A DNA stretch of 64,000 bases from Eisenibacter elegans DSM 3317. GTDB lineage: Bacteria > Bacteroidota > Bacteroidia > Cytophagales > Microscillaceae. The stretch is taken from NCBI RefSeq assembly GCF_000430505.1, contig NZ_AUMD01000012.1, forward strand, positions 310,001-374,000, read 5' to 3'. Every line of letters starts with the position of its first letter. Position 1 is the first letter of the stretch. The translations under genes and the position numbers were made by a program. The notes beneath the pieces were generated by a model, which worked only from the letters and a program-made list of their open reading frames with translations, ran no database searches and was not told where the DNA came from. This document shows positions 9,366 through 19,490 of the stretch, one piece after another.

Positions 9366-9483
9366 TACCATCCGTGGCTTGTACCGTCATCTGCTTTGTT
9401 TCATCCCATAGCAAAGCTTGAAAACCAACCCAATACCTACGGATTCTAAAGACTACGCCCAGCGCGTTTGAACACCTCGACGA

Positions 9484-9509
9484 AAGCTTACCCTTTGGGT
9501 AGGCTTTTT
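9484..9509 (+). terminator. Terminator of the acyl-CoA dehydrogenase gene
   Basis: 10-bp stem (9484-9493 with 9497-9506, one G.T pair), 3-nt loop, T run 9505-9509. Confidence 0.75.
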
Positions 9510-9525
9510 CTGTAGGTGAGCGCAC

Positions 9526-9557
9526 AAAAATACCCGCCTTGCAAAAGCAAGACGGGT
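9526..9557 (-). terminator. Terminator of the 9633-9935 gene
   Basis: 11-bp stem with one mismatch (9532-9542 with 9547-9557), loop AAAA. On the minus strand it is followed by TATTTTTG. It pairs with the plus-strand terminator at 9484 as a convergent set. Confidence 0.7.
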
Positions 9558-9632
9558 GGAAGGTAGGCGTAGTAGAGCAAAAAGCAAACAAAAATCGGAT
9601 GAGCTAGTATTGATATAGGTATAAAATCTGCC

Positions 9633-9935
9633 TTAAACCAAGGCCAAAACCACCTCAGAAACTTCTTGGGGGGCGGTCAGTAGTTGCGTCATTTCTTGGC
9701 TTAGGTCTTCACACATCACATCTACCACCTCATCAAAAGACACCTGTGGTACTTTGAGGGTAGCGATGAGGCCGTCGGGTTGTAATACTTGCTCTGGGCG
9801 GTCGTCAATCACTGCACCCAATGCATACACAAATTCGTCCCACGCTGGGGGTGGGGTTTGGTGTGTACCACCTTCTTGTACAAATCGGATGACCTTAGTT
9901 TGGTCTTTAGCATAGATTCTAATTTCGTATTTCAT
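9633..9935 (-). CDS. Small hypothetical cytoplasmic protein
   Basis: 100 residues from ATG 9935 (MKYEIRIYAKDQTKVIRF). An upstream start at 9971 would add 12 unlikely residues. It is acidic, alpha/beta and has no signal or membrane segment. The first strand (KYEIRIYAK) and the region WDEFVYALGAVIDDR are its most distinctive parts. No family recognised. It is a single gene with its own terminator. Confidence 0.55.
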   Translation of the reverse strand: MKYEIRIYAKDQTKVIRFVQEGGTHQTPPPAWDEFVYALGAVIDDRPEQVLQPDGLIATLKVPQVSFDEVVDVMCEDLSQEMTQLLTAPQEVSEVVLALV

Positions 9936-10122
9936 ACCTGAGCATGTTGGTGTATGATGGCTTATACGCAAAAAGCCTCGACAAGGTTGGTCTTTTGCGA
10001 AGAAAAAATATCACTTTTTGACGAGTAGTTGCCTTGTCTCAGTCAATCAATGAGTTAGCCTATCTGTCCTTGATACATACACGGAATATTTTTCAAAAGC
10101 GTGTGGCAGTGTGAGTGCCTAG

Positions 10123-13100
10123 CTATTGTACCAAATTGTAGCGGAGCTGCACCCCAAAGGCTGTACTGTTTCGAGGAAAAGAGGAAGAGATTTTGGGGCT
10201 ATTGGTGGTGTATTCGTAGTATAGTTGTACGTTGAGCCGCTGGTTGGCTGCATAGCTCATGACGGGTTTGAGTTGGAAATTGAAGTTTCCTCCTGTTACG
10301 GTTTGCTCATTGTCGAGTTGTCGTTGTACGATGTCTGAGTCGCGCAGGGTTACGTCAATACGCATATTGAAGTCATTCTTAAGGACAATAGGCTGTCCGT
10401 CTCGTTTGAAAGGCAAGCGTAGCCCCCGTTTGTTGTAGCCAATTCCGATGACAATGTCTTGGCTTCGGTTTTCGGTTACCTGTGCGTTCGACATATTGAG
10501 GTTTAGGATACGCTCTCGGTTATAATCCAGCCTGACAGTCCAGTTGGTCTTTGTACGGAAATTGACTCCTACCAAGGGGGCAAAACGCTCTGCAAGCGTA
10601 ATTTGGCTCATCACTGTAACCGGAATAAACTCTCCTTGTTCGTTGAGGCTGTCGGGCAGCAAGTACCTAAAATCAGGCATAGGGTTGGCACCATTGAAAC
10701 GGTTGACATATTGCAACGAGGAGGCGAAATTGCCGATGGTATAGGTAGAGTTATAGGCGTGGGTAAGGGTAAAAGAAGCCAAGTATTCTTTGAAGAACGG
10801 GAGCTTGGCTAGGCCGTTGTAGTCTATGCGCCAGTTGGGCAGTGGGATAGGCTGTGCTGCCGAGAGGCGGATACTGTTGGGGTCTTGGTCGGTATAAGCG
10901 GCCAAAAACGCCGGCACAAGCACATCTTGAGAGTTGAGGCCATACTCCCCTTGGTTGGTGTTCAGCCCGCGCAAACGCGTCAGTATGACAGACCGGTTTT
11001 GCTCAAACCTCCTAAAGTTAGGCGATTCGTTGCGCGCATTATCAGGAGCCACAAAACTGGTAAAGAGCATCAGACTAGAAACCGTATAGCTGCCTGTCCG
11101 CAAGGGGTTAAAAGAGTTGTAATCTTGGCCTTCGGTATCAAACCTAAAAATCTCTTGAAACCCGACGGTTTGCCTTCTTTGGGCATCAAGCGTGATACGG
11201 AAGTCTTTGAAAGGCTCTAAGGTAGCCCTCAGCCCGACTGTTTCCTGCCAATTTTGCAAGAATGGCGCATTGAGGAAGCCACTACGAGAAATCAGCCCTT
11301 GTTCCGCCAGCCTAAAGCGGATATTGGGATCTTGGCTTCCCAACACAAAATCGAGCCCTGGTTGGGTAAACGTACTATCGAGGCCAAAGAAAGACGGAGC
11401 CATCATAAAGCCCGTGATAGTGGTCTGCTGTTGTAGGGCATAAGTAATGTTGAAAGAGCGTATCATCAGGAGTGGCTTCAGTCCCAGCCTGATCATCTCT
11501 TGCAGGCGTTGTGAGGGCGTGAGCGAGTCCATGGGCAGGTCTGTTCGGGGAGCTTCTAGGTTTCGCAAAATGGGCGTATTGCGGTATAGACGCACAAAGT
11601 CTAGGCGGCCATTGGCCGTAATGCCCCGATTGTTGCTCAGGGTATTGCCTAGGCTGTCGGCAATGCCCAGCGGTCCAGCAGTCCATTGATAACCTATATT
11701 GTAGCCAATGTTGGCATTGATAAAGCTGGTGAGAGGAATTTTGTTGAATGGGAGCTGATAGGCAGCGTTGATTTGTTGGTTAAAATTACGCACCCGTCCT
11801 AGGCGGAGGAAGTTGTTCAACACCGAATCGCGCTTCTCTTGGGTATCCAAATCGCCAAAAGGCTCATCGATGATGGCATTGGTGGCGGCGTTGTAGTTAA
11901 TATTGAGGCTTTTGGTCAAGTCCCATTGCACATCATACAGACGGTTGAAGAGGAACTGCTTCTCGAACAAGGGCACTACGCCCTCCGTAGTCAGGTCTGG
12001 CCCTCGGTAGAGAATGCGTTGGAAGTTTCGGTTAAGGTCTCCTCTGACCAACACACTGTTGGGGAAGGGGTTGAAATTGAAGTCCCCGATGAGCTTGAGC
12101 CAAGGAGATTGGAACAGCTTCATTTTACTGAAAGGCTCTATCGATTTGGCCTCGCGGCTGTAGGCATAGTTGAGCGAAGCCTGATAAGACTGGAATAAAA
12201 ACTGGGCGATGAACTGATCTGTCCGAACTTCATCACTATAGGCTACTGAGGCCGAGAAGTTCGAAATATCATAAAATCGGCTTTTGGAGTCACCTGTTTT
12301 CTCTTTCCGCACGTTGGTCAGGTTGATGCTGCGGCGGGTGGTATTGTCTTCTACAATGCGGCGATAGTCTTGCCGTTCGGTGTTGGACTCAAATAGGTTG
12401 AGGTAATTCTGTAGGGGTACGTCAGGGTCAAGAGGGTTGAAAAAGGGCGAAATACTACGGCGTTGATAGCTGACAAATAGGGGGATACGCAGCCCCCAGC
12501 GTTGTGGGAAAAACTTATCCAAGGCCACATTGGCCGTGATGTCATATTCTAAAGTATTTTCGAAAGCACGCTCAGAGATGCTCTGTTGGATTTGCCCAAA
12601 ACCAAAAGTAGTATAGCGCGCAGCGCCCGTGATTTGGGCAAAGTCGGCTAGTTGGATATTGGTACGCGCCAAGGCCGCCCAGCCGGAGGTCTGCTCAAAG
12701 CCTGTTACGCGCAATTCATTGAACCAAACCTCAACAGACTTGGGAAGGCGGTCATCATTGGCACCTAAATCAGGGTTGCGTACCCCCATCAGTACCGTTT
12801 GTACGGCGCTGATTTCAGGATTCCCTACCACCGTTACGCGGTATCGGCCTACCTCTCGCGAAAAAGGGAGGTTGGTGCGTTGGCCAGCGTCTTGGTTGCG
12901 TTGTATTTTGGTATTGACCAGCTCGGCCAAGGGGATATCTATCTCGTTTTCGCGTGGCCAGATAATTTCGGGAGAGGTGCTTCCGCGTGGGGTCATTGTC
13001 AAGGGTACTTCTACCTCGTAGTAGTTTTCCACAAAGTCTGTTCCGAGCCGCACAAAGGCCGTCAGCTCTCCGTCGATGGCGTTATCGCTTTCGGCGTGGA

Positions 13101-16100
13101 TATACATATTGAGGTTTTTGTAACTCAAGAGGTTGAGGTCATAGTTGCGGAAAACAGCGCGGGCATCGCGGTCGCGTAGGTCGGTGAGCGAAATGCGCAA
13201 CGATTGTTCGTTGATGCGACGGTTGTTGATATTGGTTACATCAATATCCCGAATAACCCCGGGGGGCAACACATAGGGAGTAATTCCGGGAACAAAGGCT
13301 CCGTTTTCCTCAATATTTACCGTCGAGACATCAAACTGCGGGTCATAGGGTTCGTTGGGTTCGCTGAGGCCGCGAGCAGTCAAATCGCCCAAAAACTGCC
13401 GCCACTGGTTAGCCACCATTTGGTAACGGGCAAAGCGCAAGACTGCCGGCTGCTGGAAGTTGGTAACAAACATCCGGAGATAGCGTATGGATTTGAATCC
13501 GTTGATATTGCCCACGCGGTCGTCGAATTGACGGATAGGGATACGGAACAAATACCAGTTTACGCGGTCTTGACCATTGTTGACGGTAGCCTCCACCCGG
13601 TCAATGATGTAGTTTCGGCCTACCTGTAGGTCTTGCGGGCGCAGGCTGATGCGGTATTGATAATAGGCTTCTAGTTCGTTGAGGGTGTTGTCGCGGTTGA
13701 GGTCTTCGTTGTCGGGCTCATTGGTAGCCGATTCGTTAAAGGCAGCTCCAGCAGAGCCAATGGGAGAGTTGCCCTCCAATCCATTGAAATTCTTGTATCG
13801 TTGTACAATCTTGGCGTTGGCATTGTCTTGTGCTGCGCCGAGATAATACTGGAAGTCGTCTGCTGATACATCGCTGAGTAGCTCGCTCAGGGCATTGCCT
13901 CCAAGGCGACCCGACACAGTATTGACAAAATTTTGGAAATAGTTTCGTTCGTTTTCGCTGTTCAGGCCGTCGAAGCCTACATCTTGGTTGGGTCTAGAGC
14001 CGGGGTTATTATCAAAAGCATTGGTAATAAACTGCCTATTGGTAACCCTGCCCCATTCATTTTCGACCACCCCTTCGAGGGAGCCATCGGCGGGGAGGCC
14101 ATTTTCGAACGACTGCCGCCCATCTTTGAGTACGTCTTCAGATACATTCCCGAGGTTGATATACAAGTCGCCGCCCGTGGTATTGTTGGTATTAAAACGC
14201 CCATCGAGGACTCGCCCGCGCTCCCCGGCAATGAAGGGGTCAAGCATCCAAAACTCGATGTACTCTACGTTGGCGTTGTCGAAGTCGATATCCGATGTAA
14301 TCGCACGGGTAATACCGCCCCAGCTCTGTTGAGGATTGGGCAGAAGCCCGTCGGGGGTCAGGTCGGGGTTGTAGTTGTAGGGGCCGCGCTCGTGTGGGAA
14401 AAAGGCCATATCAAATATCAACTCATTGGTATTGACAGGCAGTAGGTCTTGATTTTGGAAAATCTCTTGAGGGACAACCGCACGCTCATAATGGTTCTGT
14501 ATATCGTCGCCAGTAATATTGCTCGGGCGCAAGTTGTTGAAGCCATCCCCACGATAGAAGAGGTTGTCTACATTGTACCAAGCCAGCTTACCCCTACGAT
14601 AGCCAGCCTCTAGGGGGTTGTCGGTAGTCCCTTGTGGGAAGAGTTGTGGCGTAGAGGCTATCTTCCAGTTGGCGTGAGGGGCGCGGACAAAGTTGAAGGT
14701 AGTACGGGTGCCTTCAAAATCATCTATAAAAGCTACCTGCCCGCTAAATGGCGAAGCACCGGGGCGGAGTTGGGCAAATTCGCCATAAAAAGACACACTG
14801 GACTTGGCCTTGGTTTGAATAAAGGGGATACGGTCGACCAAGCGTGTCAAAAAACGGGATTCTTTTTCATAATTGACATCCAAGCCCCAGATGGTGTTGT
14901 TGACAGGGTCGGAGCCTACATTGTTTCGGGTAATGACAGGGCGCTCGCTGAGGTTCATCATAGTAGCCCCAAGGACAAAATTTTTGCTAAACTCATAGTC
15001 GGCTCTTAAGCCCCACAAGCGCCGTGTTTGGAAGTTGAATAGGTCGGCCTGCTCAAAGTCAATCTTGATTTCCTTGCCCGAAGCACGGACAGACTCATTG
15101 ATGATATTGACACTGCCCGTGGCATAGTCTACGGTATAGTCAGTGCCTTCTACCAAGGGGATGCCTCCGGCAGTAACAACTACTGAGCCAGGGGAGATGT
15201 TGAGACCGGGTAGCTGTACCTCGCTGGTAGCGCTACCCTCAAAGCTACCAATGATAAAGAATTTGTTCTTACTGGCATCTTGCAAAGCATCGGCTTGGGT
15301 ACTCCGATACAGCGAACGGAACACATACTTGCCAATCAGCTCGGCTTCGGTTACGGGGTTGAATTGCCGCTCTAGGTGGGCACCAAAAGGCTCTACAACA
15401 GGGAAAATCACACGCCCGTTGACGGCATCCATCGTTACCCTGTCCACAAAGTCAAAGTTACCATCGGGGAAGGGGTCGTTTTGGGGGTTGAGCTGGTCTA
15501 AGTTGAGTAAGCGAAGCAAAGGTATACCGGCGGTGTTCTGACCTTCTTGTAGGGCGGGGTTGTTCAGGCCGGTGATGTCATCGCGATAAACAACCCGTAG
15601 CTGAAAGTTCTGTCTATTGATTTGTGAGGCATTGAGCTGATAGATGTTTTTCATCATCAAGTCCCAAGTAGGCGATTCCAAGTCGATGGTGGAGGGGCGC
15701 AGGAGCTTCAAGAAAACGGCTTGGTCTTGGGGCAACGTTTGGTAGTCTTCGGTTAGTTCACCTACCTTAAATACTTGTCCGTTGAAGGTATATTCAAATG
15801 CGACAGCCAAGATTTCGTCATTGCGCAAAGGAGTAAGCAAGCTGATGTAGCCTAGCTCGGGCTGAAAGGTAAATTCCCTTTCGGAGAGTTTTCGCGCAGC
15901 GCGCAGTACTTCAAAGTCAAAGCCGCGTTGTAGCCCAAAAGAAGTTTCGAGGGTACGGCTGATGTTATCGGCAGAGCGGTTGTTTAGGTTGATGAGGTTG
16001 TCAAACAGCGCGTTGGCACGGTTGGCCGTAGGGCTTCCCGGGCGAATAGGACCTACATTGGGGTTGGCAGGCCGAGCGGCTTTGTCGGCTTCACCCAAGT

Positions 16101-17313
16101 CGAGCAGGCCAATCACATTGCGTAAGGTCTCGGTATTGTTGGTACGGTTGGTTACATACACCTCTATGCGTGTGATGGTTACCCGCGAGGAGATGATGGG
16201 CAAGGTAGAGAGCGAAGGCTCATAAATATCTCTAAAAAACTGCCCCAAGAAGAAGTGACGGTTTACGTCGTAGTTATCCGCACGGATTTCAAAGTTGCGG
16301 CGTTGCGCGCCTCCTCTACCTTCGAGCACAACCTGCTCGGCACGGGCGCGTTGGTTACTATAGACCGCACGAATCCCTAGGCGGCCAAACTGTAAGTGTG
16401 TATTGACTCCAAAAAGGTTTTGTGCACCTTGTATGAGGGTTGTATTGAGCGGAAAGCTCACATTGCCAAACTCTATCTTACGGATAATCTCGTGCTCTAG
16501 GCCGTTGTATTCGAGCTTGAACTGGTTCTCAAACTCAAAGCCGGCTTTGGTGTCAAATGTACCCCGCAGGTTGAGCTTTTCGCCTACTTTGCCTTGCAGG
16601 CTGACATTGGCGTGGGGGTCGAAGTTGAAAGTAAAATTACGTTGTTGGCGCAGGGTAAGCGTTGGGTTGGCTACGCGCTGTATGCGTGCGCCAAAGTCCA
16701 GATTGACAAACCCTGCGGGGGTAAATTCGATATAGTCGCCGCCAAAAATACGACCTAATAAGCGATTTTGTAGCGGTATGTTGGGCAGAAGATTCCGCCC
16801 ACCAAGTGTTTTGTTGCCCTCTACGCCAGAGGCTGTTTCGCGCCAAAACTCATCCTTGGCTTGATCGTCGAGGCTGCGGTTGAGGTTTTCTTCGTCTATA
16901 AGTGTAGGCGGGCGGTAATAGCCGCTTCCCAGCCGCTCGTCAAGGCGATAAATCCTACGCCCTGAGGGGTCTGTCGAAAAGTCCAAGTCTTGTTTGAGGC
17001 TTGGCGGGTCGGGGCTGAATAGCCGCGAGCGCCCACGAGGGTTGGCAAACGGATCACCGTAGCGGTCTTCTGGCTGATAGGTAGGAAAACGGTTAGGACG
17101 ATAGATAGGCGTATCTTCAGGCGCTGCCAGCAGCCCTGTTTCCCAAGCTTCAGGCAGTGCATAACGAGATACAGCGGCCACTTGCGCCCGTGTGATGTTG
17201 GCTGAAAGCGGTCGGATAGTTTGTGCGGCGTTTTGTAAAGAGGGGGCATTTACTGCCCAAGGCAGCCACAATAGCCACCAGCCCAAGCTGAGTATATAGC
17301 GAATTGAGAACAA
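10123..17313 (-). CDS. sprA: SprA, type IX secretion translocon / gliding motility protein
   Basis: 2,396 residues, the expected giant size of SprA/Sov, which forms the 36-strand outer-membrane pore of the type IX secretion system. A signal peptide (ILSLGWWLLWLPWAVNA) leads into repeated SprA-family segments: an early region around residues 200-900 with GFVNLDFGARIQRVANP and GKVGEKLNLRGTFDTK, later GWAALARTNIQLADFAQITG and GDFNFNPFPNSVLVRGDLN. It ends in a beta strand, FGVQLRYNLVQ. The only in-frame start is TTG at 17313; the stop codon of ruvA (17359-17361) lies upstream in the same frame with no ATG between. It follows ruvA by 45 bp, the common Bacteroidota order, and is probably co-transcribed with it. 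Confidence 0.96.
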   Translation of the reverse strand: MFSIRYILSLGWWLLWLPWAVNAPSLQNAAQTIRPLSANITRAQVAAVSRYALPEAWETGLLAAPEDTPIYRPNRFPTYQPEDRYGDPFANPRGRSRLFSPDPPSLKQDLDFSTDPSGRRIYRLDERLGSGYYRPPTLIDEENLNRSLDDQAKDEFWRETASGVEGNKTLGGRNLLPNIPLQNRLLGRIFGGDYIEFTPAGFVNLDFGARIQRVANPTLTLRQQRNFTFNFDPHANVSLQGKVGEKLNLRGTFDTKAGFEFENQFKLEYNGLEHEIIRKIEFGNVSFPLNTTLIQGAQNLFGVNTHLQFGRLGIRAVYSNQRARAEQVVLEGRGGAQRRNFEIRADNYDVNRHFFLGQFFRDIYEPSLSTLPIISSRVTITRIEVYVTNRTNNTETLRNVIGLLDLGEADKAARPANPNVGPIRPGSPTANRANALFDNLINLNNRSADNISRTLETSFGLQRGFDFEVLRAARKLSEREFTFQPELGYISLLTPLRNDEILAVAFEYTFNGQVFKVGELTEDYQTLPQDQAVFLKLLRPSTIDLESPTWDLMMKNIYQLNASQINRQNFQLRVVYRDDITGLNNPALQEGQNTAGIPLLRLLNLDQLNPQNDPFPDGNFDFVDRVTMDAVNGRVIFPVVEPFGAHLERQFNPVTEAELIGKYVFRSLYRSTQADALQDASKNKFFIIGSFEGSATSEVQLPGLNISPGSVVVTAGGIPLVEGTDYTVDYATGSVNIINESVRASGKEIKIDFEQADLFNFQTRRLWGLRADYEFSKNFVLGATMMNLSERPVITRNNVGSDPVNNTIWGLDVNYEKESRFLTRLVDRIPFIQTKAKSSVSFYGEFAQLRPGASPFSGQVAFIDDFEGTRTTFNFVRAPHANWKIASTPQLFPQGTTDNPLEAGYRRGKLAWYNVDNLFYRGDGFNNLRPSNITGDDIQNHYERAVVPQEIFQNQDLLPVNTNELIFDMAFFPHERGPYNYNPDLTPDGLLPNPQQSWGGITRAITSDIDFDNANVEYIEFWMLDPFIAGERGRVLDGRFNTNNTTGGDLYINLGNVSEDVLKDGRQSFENGLPADGSLEGVVENEWGRVTNRQFITNAFDNNPGSRPNQDVGFDGLNSENERNYFQNFVNTVSGRLGGNALSELLSDVSADDFQYYLGAAQDNANAKIVQRYKNFNGLEGNSPIGSAGAAFNESATNEPDNEDLNRDNTLNELEAYYQYRISLRPQDLQVGRNYIIDRVEATVNNGQDRVNWYLFRIPIRQFDDRVGNINGFKSIRYLRMFVTNFQQPAVLRFARYQMVANQWRQFLGDLTARGLSEPNEPYDPQFDVSTVNIEENGAFVPGITPYVLPPGVIRDIDVTNINNRRINEQSLRISLTDLRDRDARAVFRNYDLNLLSYKNLNMYIHAESDNAIDGELTAFVRLGTDFVENYYEVEVPLTMTPRGSTSPEIIWPRENEIDIPLAELVNTKIQRNQDAGQRTNLPFSREVGRYRVTVVGNPEISAVQTVLMGVRNPDLGANDDRLPKSVEVWFNELRVTGFEQTSGWAALARTNIQLADFAQITGAARYTTFGFGQIQQSISERAFENTLEYDITANVALDKFFPQRWGLRIPLFVSYQRRSISPFFNPLDPDVPLQNYLNLFESNTERQDYRRIVEDNTTRRSINLTNVRKEKTGDSKSRFYDISNFSASVAYSDEVRTDQFIAQFLFQSYQASLNYAYSREAKSIEPFSKMKLFQSPWLKLIGDFNFNPFPNSVLVRGDLNRNFQRILYRGPDLTTEGVVPLFEKQFLFNRLYDVQWDLTKSLNINYNAATNAIIDEPFGDLDTQEKRDSVLNNFLRLGRVRNFNQQINAAYQLPFNKIPLTSFINANIGYNIGYQWTAGPLGIADSLGNTLSNNRGITANGRLDFVRLYRNTPILRNLEAPRTDLPMDSLTPSQRLQEMIRLGLKPLLMIRSFNITYALQQQTTITGFMMAPSFFGLDSTFTQPGLDFVLGSQDPNIRFRLAEQGLISRSGFLNAPFLQNWQETVGLRATLEPFKDFRITLDAQRRQTVGFQEIFRFDTEGQDYNSFNPLRTGSYTVSSLMLFTSFVAPDNARNESPNFRRFEQNRSVILTRLRGLNTNQGEYGLNSQDVLVPAFLAAYTDQDPNSIRLSAAQPIPLPNWRIDYNGLAKLPFFKEYLASFTLTHAYNSTYTIGNFASSLQYVNRFNGANPMPDFRYLLPDSLNEQGEFIPVTVMSQITLAERFAPLVGVNFRTKTNWTVRLDYNRERILNLNMSNAQVTENRSQDIVIGIGYNKRGLRLPFKRDGQPIVLKNDFNMRIDVTLRDSDIVQRQLDNEQTVTGGNFNFQLKPVMSYAANQRLNVQLYYEYTTNSPKISSSFPRNSTAFGVQLRYNLVQ

Positions 17314-17358
17314 GGCATTTGCTAGGTTTAGAGAGCGACAGACCTGCCCGTAAGCAGT

Positions 17359-17949
17359 TTACACATTCAGTGCCAACTTGATTAGCTCTTCGATGCGCAG
17401 GTCGGCGCCGTGGGTTCGCATTATTTGCTCGATATTTTTCTCGGCAGTGGTCTTGGCAATGCCCAAGGCCACCAAGGCCGCCACTGCCTCGGCTTTATTC
17501 TGCCGAAAGTTGTTGGGGCTAAGCTCGGGTAAGGTGGTGGCCTCCCCGCGCTGGATTTTGTCTTTCAGTTCTACTATCAAGCGCTCGGCGGTCTTGCGGC
17601 CAATGCCTTTGACCCCCTGTATCACACGCAAATCTTCGGTAGCGATGGCGTGGGTAAGCTCGGCAGTGGATAACGATGAGAGCATCAGCAGGGCCGTATT
17701 GGCTCCAATACCCGAAACACTGATGAGATCAAGAAAAACCTTTTTTTCGGCGGCTTCAGCAAAGCCATAGAGTGTGTGTGCATCTTCTTTGATTTGTAGG
17801 TAGGTATAGAGCTTACAACGAGCCTCTAAGGCTCCCAAAGTGGTGAAGGTTTGTAACGAAATCCGTATTTGATAACCTATGCCTTGTACATCTAAAATAA
17901 CATAGGCAGGCTCTTTATAGGCGATTTTACCGTCGATATATGCAATCAT
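17359..17949 (-). CDS. ruvA: Holliday junction branch migration protein RuvA
   Basis: 196 residues, normal length. The N-terminal OB domain (MIAYIDGKIAYKEPAYVILD, GIGYQIRIS) is followed by the two helix-hairpin-helix motifs (FLDLISVSGIGANTAL near residue 71 and IQGVKGIGRKTAERLIVELK near 109). The small C-terminal domain III, about residues 150-196, contacts RuvB. It binds four-way junctions in recombinational repair with RuvB and RuvC, not present here. It is first gene of the ruvA-sprA unit. Confidence 0.97.
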   Translation of the reverse strand: MIAYIDGKIAYKEPAYVILDVQGIGYQIRISLQTFTTLGALEARCKLYTYLQIKEDAHTLYGFAEAAEKKVFLDLISVSGIGANTALLMLSSLSTAELTHAIATEDLRVIQGVKGIGRKTAERLIVELKDKIQRGEATTLPELSPNNFRQNKAEAVAALVALGIAKTTAEKNIEQIMRTHGADLRIEELIKLALNV

Positions 17950-17993
17950 AGGCTACCAACGTGGGCTTGTATTGTAGTATGGTTTGACCGCGC

Positions 17994-18001
17994 CAAATAT
18001 A
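17994..18001 (-). promoter_or_regulatory. Probable -7 element of ruvA-sprA
   Basis: Reads TATATTTG on the minus strand, 45 bp before the ruvA ATG. A TTTG lies upstream but about 24 bp away, a little wide for the consensus. Confidence 0.45.
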
Positions 18002-18121
18002 CAGTAAAGGCATTCAAAAAACAGTCAAACACGTGATTTTATGCCTATTTTTTAACCAAATGCCTTATTTAGCTTATGAGTTACCTTTGTAAGGTAAAGA
18101 ACGCAGCAAGAAGGATGTCAA

Positions 18122-18149
18122 TCGTCAATCCCAAATCGTCAATCGCAAA
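18122..18149 (-). repeat. 14-bp direct tandem repeat
   Basis: TCGTCAATCCCAAA (18122-18135) is followed at once by TCGTCAATCGCAAA (18136-18149), 13 of 14 identical, directly after the stop of the serine hydrolase gene. A partial third unit (GTCAA) precedes it. Confidence 0.55.
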
Positions 18150-18151
18150 TA

Positions 18152-19468
18152 TTACTGCTTTAAGGATGTTTGTGGGGTGTCATATCGGATAAAATAACGT
18201 CTTTTGAACACATCGAGTGTTTGACGCTCTATAGGCAATGGTTTGGGGATAGTAACTTTATCATCCGACAAAATGGCTTCTATGGCCTGATAAATGGGGT
18301 ACATCTGCCCACCCAACCCTCTGTTGGTGAGGATGATAATCGTGGTTTGCTTTTGAAGATTACGTTGGATAAAAGAGCGGAACCCCCGATACAGTCCGTG
18401 GTGAAAGACTACATGTGTACGTTTGGACTCTATTTTCCAGCCAAAGCCATAGTAGAGGTCATTGCGCTCGGTCAGATAAGAGGGTTTAAATGCCTCTTGG
18501 AGTGTGGCCTTAGAAACGAGCTTTTCGGTATAGAGTGCCTGATCCCACTTGAAGAGGTCTTCTACGGAGGTACAAATGCTTTTTTCGCCATAAATACCAT
18601 CATAGGGCAGGTAGTCCATCCTTACCCACTGCCCGCCGCCGCCCAAGGTATAGCCTATAGCCCGCTGACGGTCGATGAGTCGTTGGCTATGTTTGATTTG
18701 TATGACAGTAGAGGTTTCTTGCCAATCCGAGCGGTTGATGATGGTGTCGTAGGCCAACAAGAGCGTATCGACTTGGCGGAGCGTGTCCTTGCTTTGGTAA
18801 GGGTATACATAGCTGTCGCGCATATCGAGGGGGTGGAAGATGTACTGGGTCAAGAAGCTGGGGAAAGTCTGTCCTGAGGCGCGTTCCACAATACAGGCCA
18901 AGAGCACATAGCCTGTGTTGCAGTAGCTACCTTTGGTACCGGGGGTAAATAGGGGTTTGCGCCCGGTATTAGCCAAAAACCGCACGACATCCCAGTTGTT
19001 GATAAAGGCCTTGCCAGGATAATAAGCATCGAGCGCATAGTGAATCATAAAATAATCGGGCAAGCCACTTTGATGTAAGAGCAGATGCCGGATGGTGATG
19101 TGATCGTAGGGCAGCTCTGGCAAAAATCGTGTGATCGGGTCTTCATAAGAGAGCTTGCCCTGCTCTTTGAGAATCATAATGGACATTGCCGTAAACTGCT
19201 TGCTGACCGAGGCAATGCGGATAGAGGTATTGGTACGGAGGGTGTCTTGGCTTTCATAATTGGCCCAGCCAAAGGCTCCCTTATAAATCACTTGCCCTTC
19301 TTGGGCGACCAATACAGTACCATTAAACTGATTATTGGCATACAGCGTCTGCATCACTTCCTGTATTTGGCGCGCTTTGTAGCTGTTTTGCGCGACCAAT
19401 ACCGATGTAGCACCCACCAACAACCACAGGCCGCCAAGAAGCCAATACAACAGTCGGGATAGAATCAT
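18152..19468 (-). CDS. Secreted serine hydrolase of the beta-lactamase / class C family
   Basis: 438 residues from ATG 19468, chosen because it starts a signal peptide (MILSRLLYWLLGGLWLL, cleavage after VLVAQ); an upstream ATG at 19513 adds 15 poorly fitting residues. Catalytic marks of the beta-lactamase/penicillin-binding/esterase fold are SVSK (SxxK) near residue 88, YCNTGY (YxN) near 182 and a late HHGLYRGF that stands where the KTG or HxG box is expected. Such proteins act in the periplasm as peptidases, esterases or beta-lactamases; the substrate cannot be told. It lies 22 bp behind the frameshifted lipoprotein gene and is probably transcribed with it. Confidence 0.85.
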   Translation of the reverse strand: MILSRLLYWLLGGLWLLVGATSVLVAQNSYKARQIQEVMQTLYANNQFNGTVLVAQEGQVIYKGAFGWANYESQDTLRTNTSIRIASVSKQFTAMSIMILKEQGKLSYEDPITRFLPELPYDHITIRHLLLHQSGLPDYFMIHYALDAYYPGKAFINNWDVVRFLANTGRKPLFTPGTKGSYCNTGYVLLACIVERASGQTFPSFLTQYIFHPLDMRDSYVYPYQSKDTLRQVDTLLLAYDTIINRSDWQETSTVIQIKHSQRLIDRQRAIGYTLGGGGQWVRMDYLPYDGIYGEKSICTSVEDLFKWDQALYTEKLVSKATLQEAFKPSYLTERNDLYYGFGWKIESKRTHVVFHHGLYRGFRSFIQRNLQKQTTIIILTNRGLGGQMYPIYQAIEAILSDDKVTIPKPLPIERQTLDVFKRRYFIRYDTPQTSLKQ

Positions 19469-19490
19469 AATAACAAGCTTCAAGTCAAGA

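Noticed and set aside
11375-14445. Several long frames inside sprA on either strand (up to 170 codons)
   Set aside because: All lie wholly inside the SprA frame, which is strongly supported by its length and family pattern; they are products of moderate GC content.
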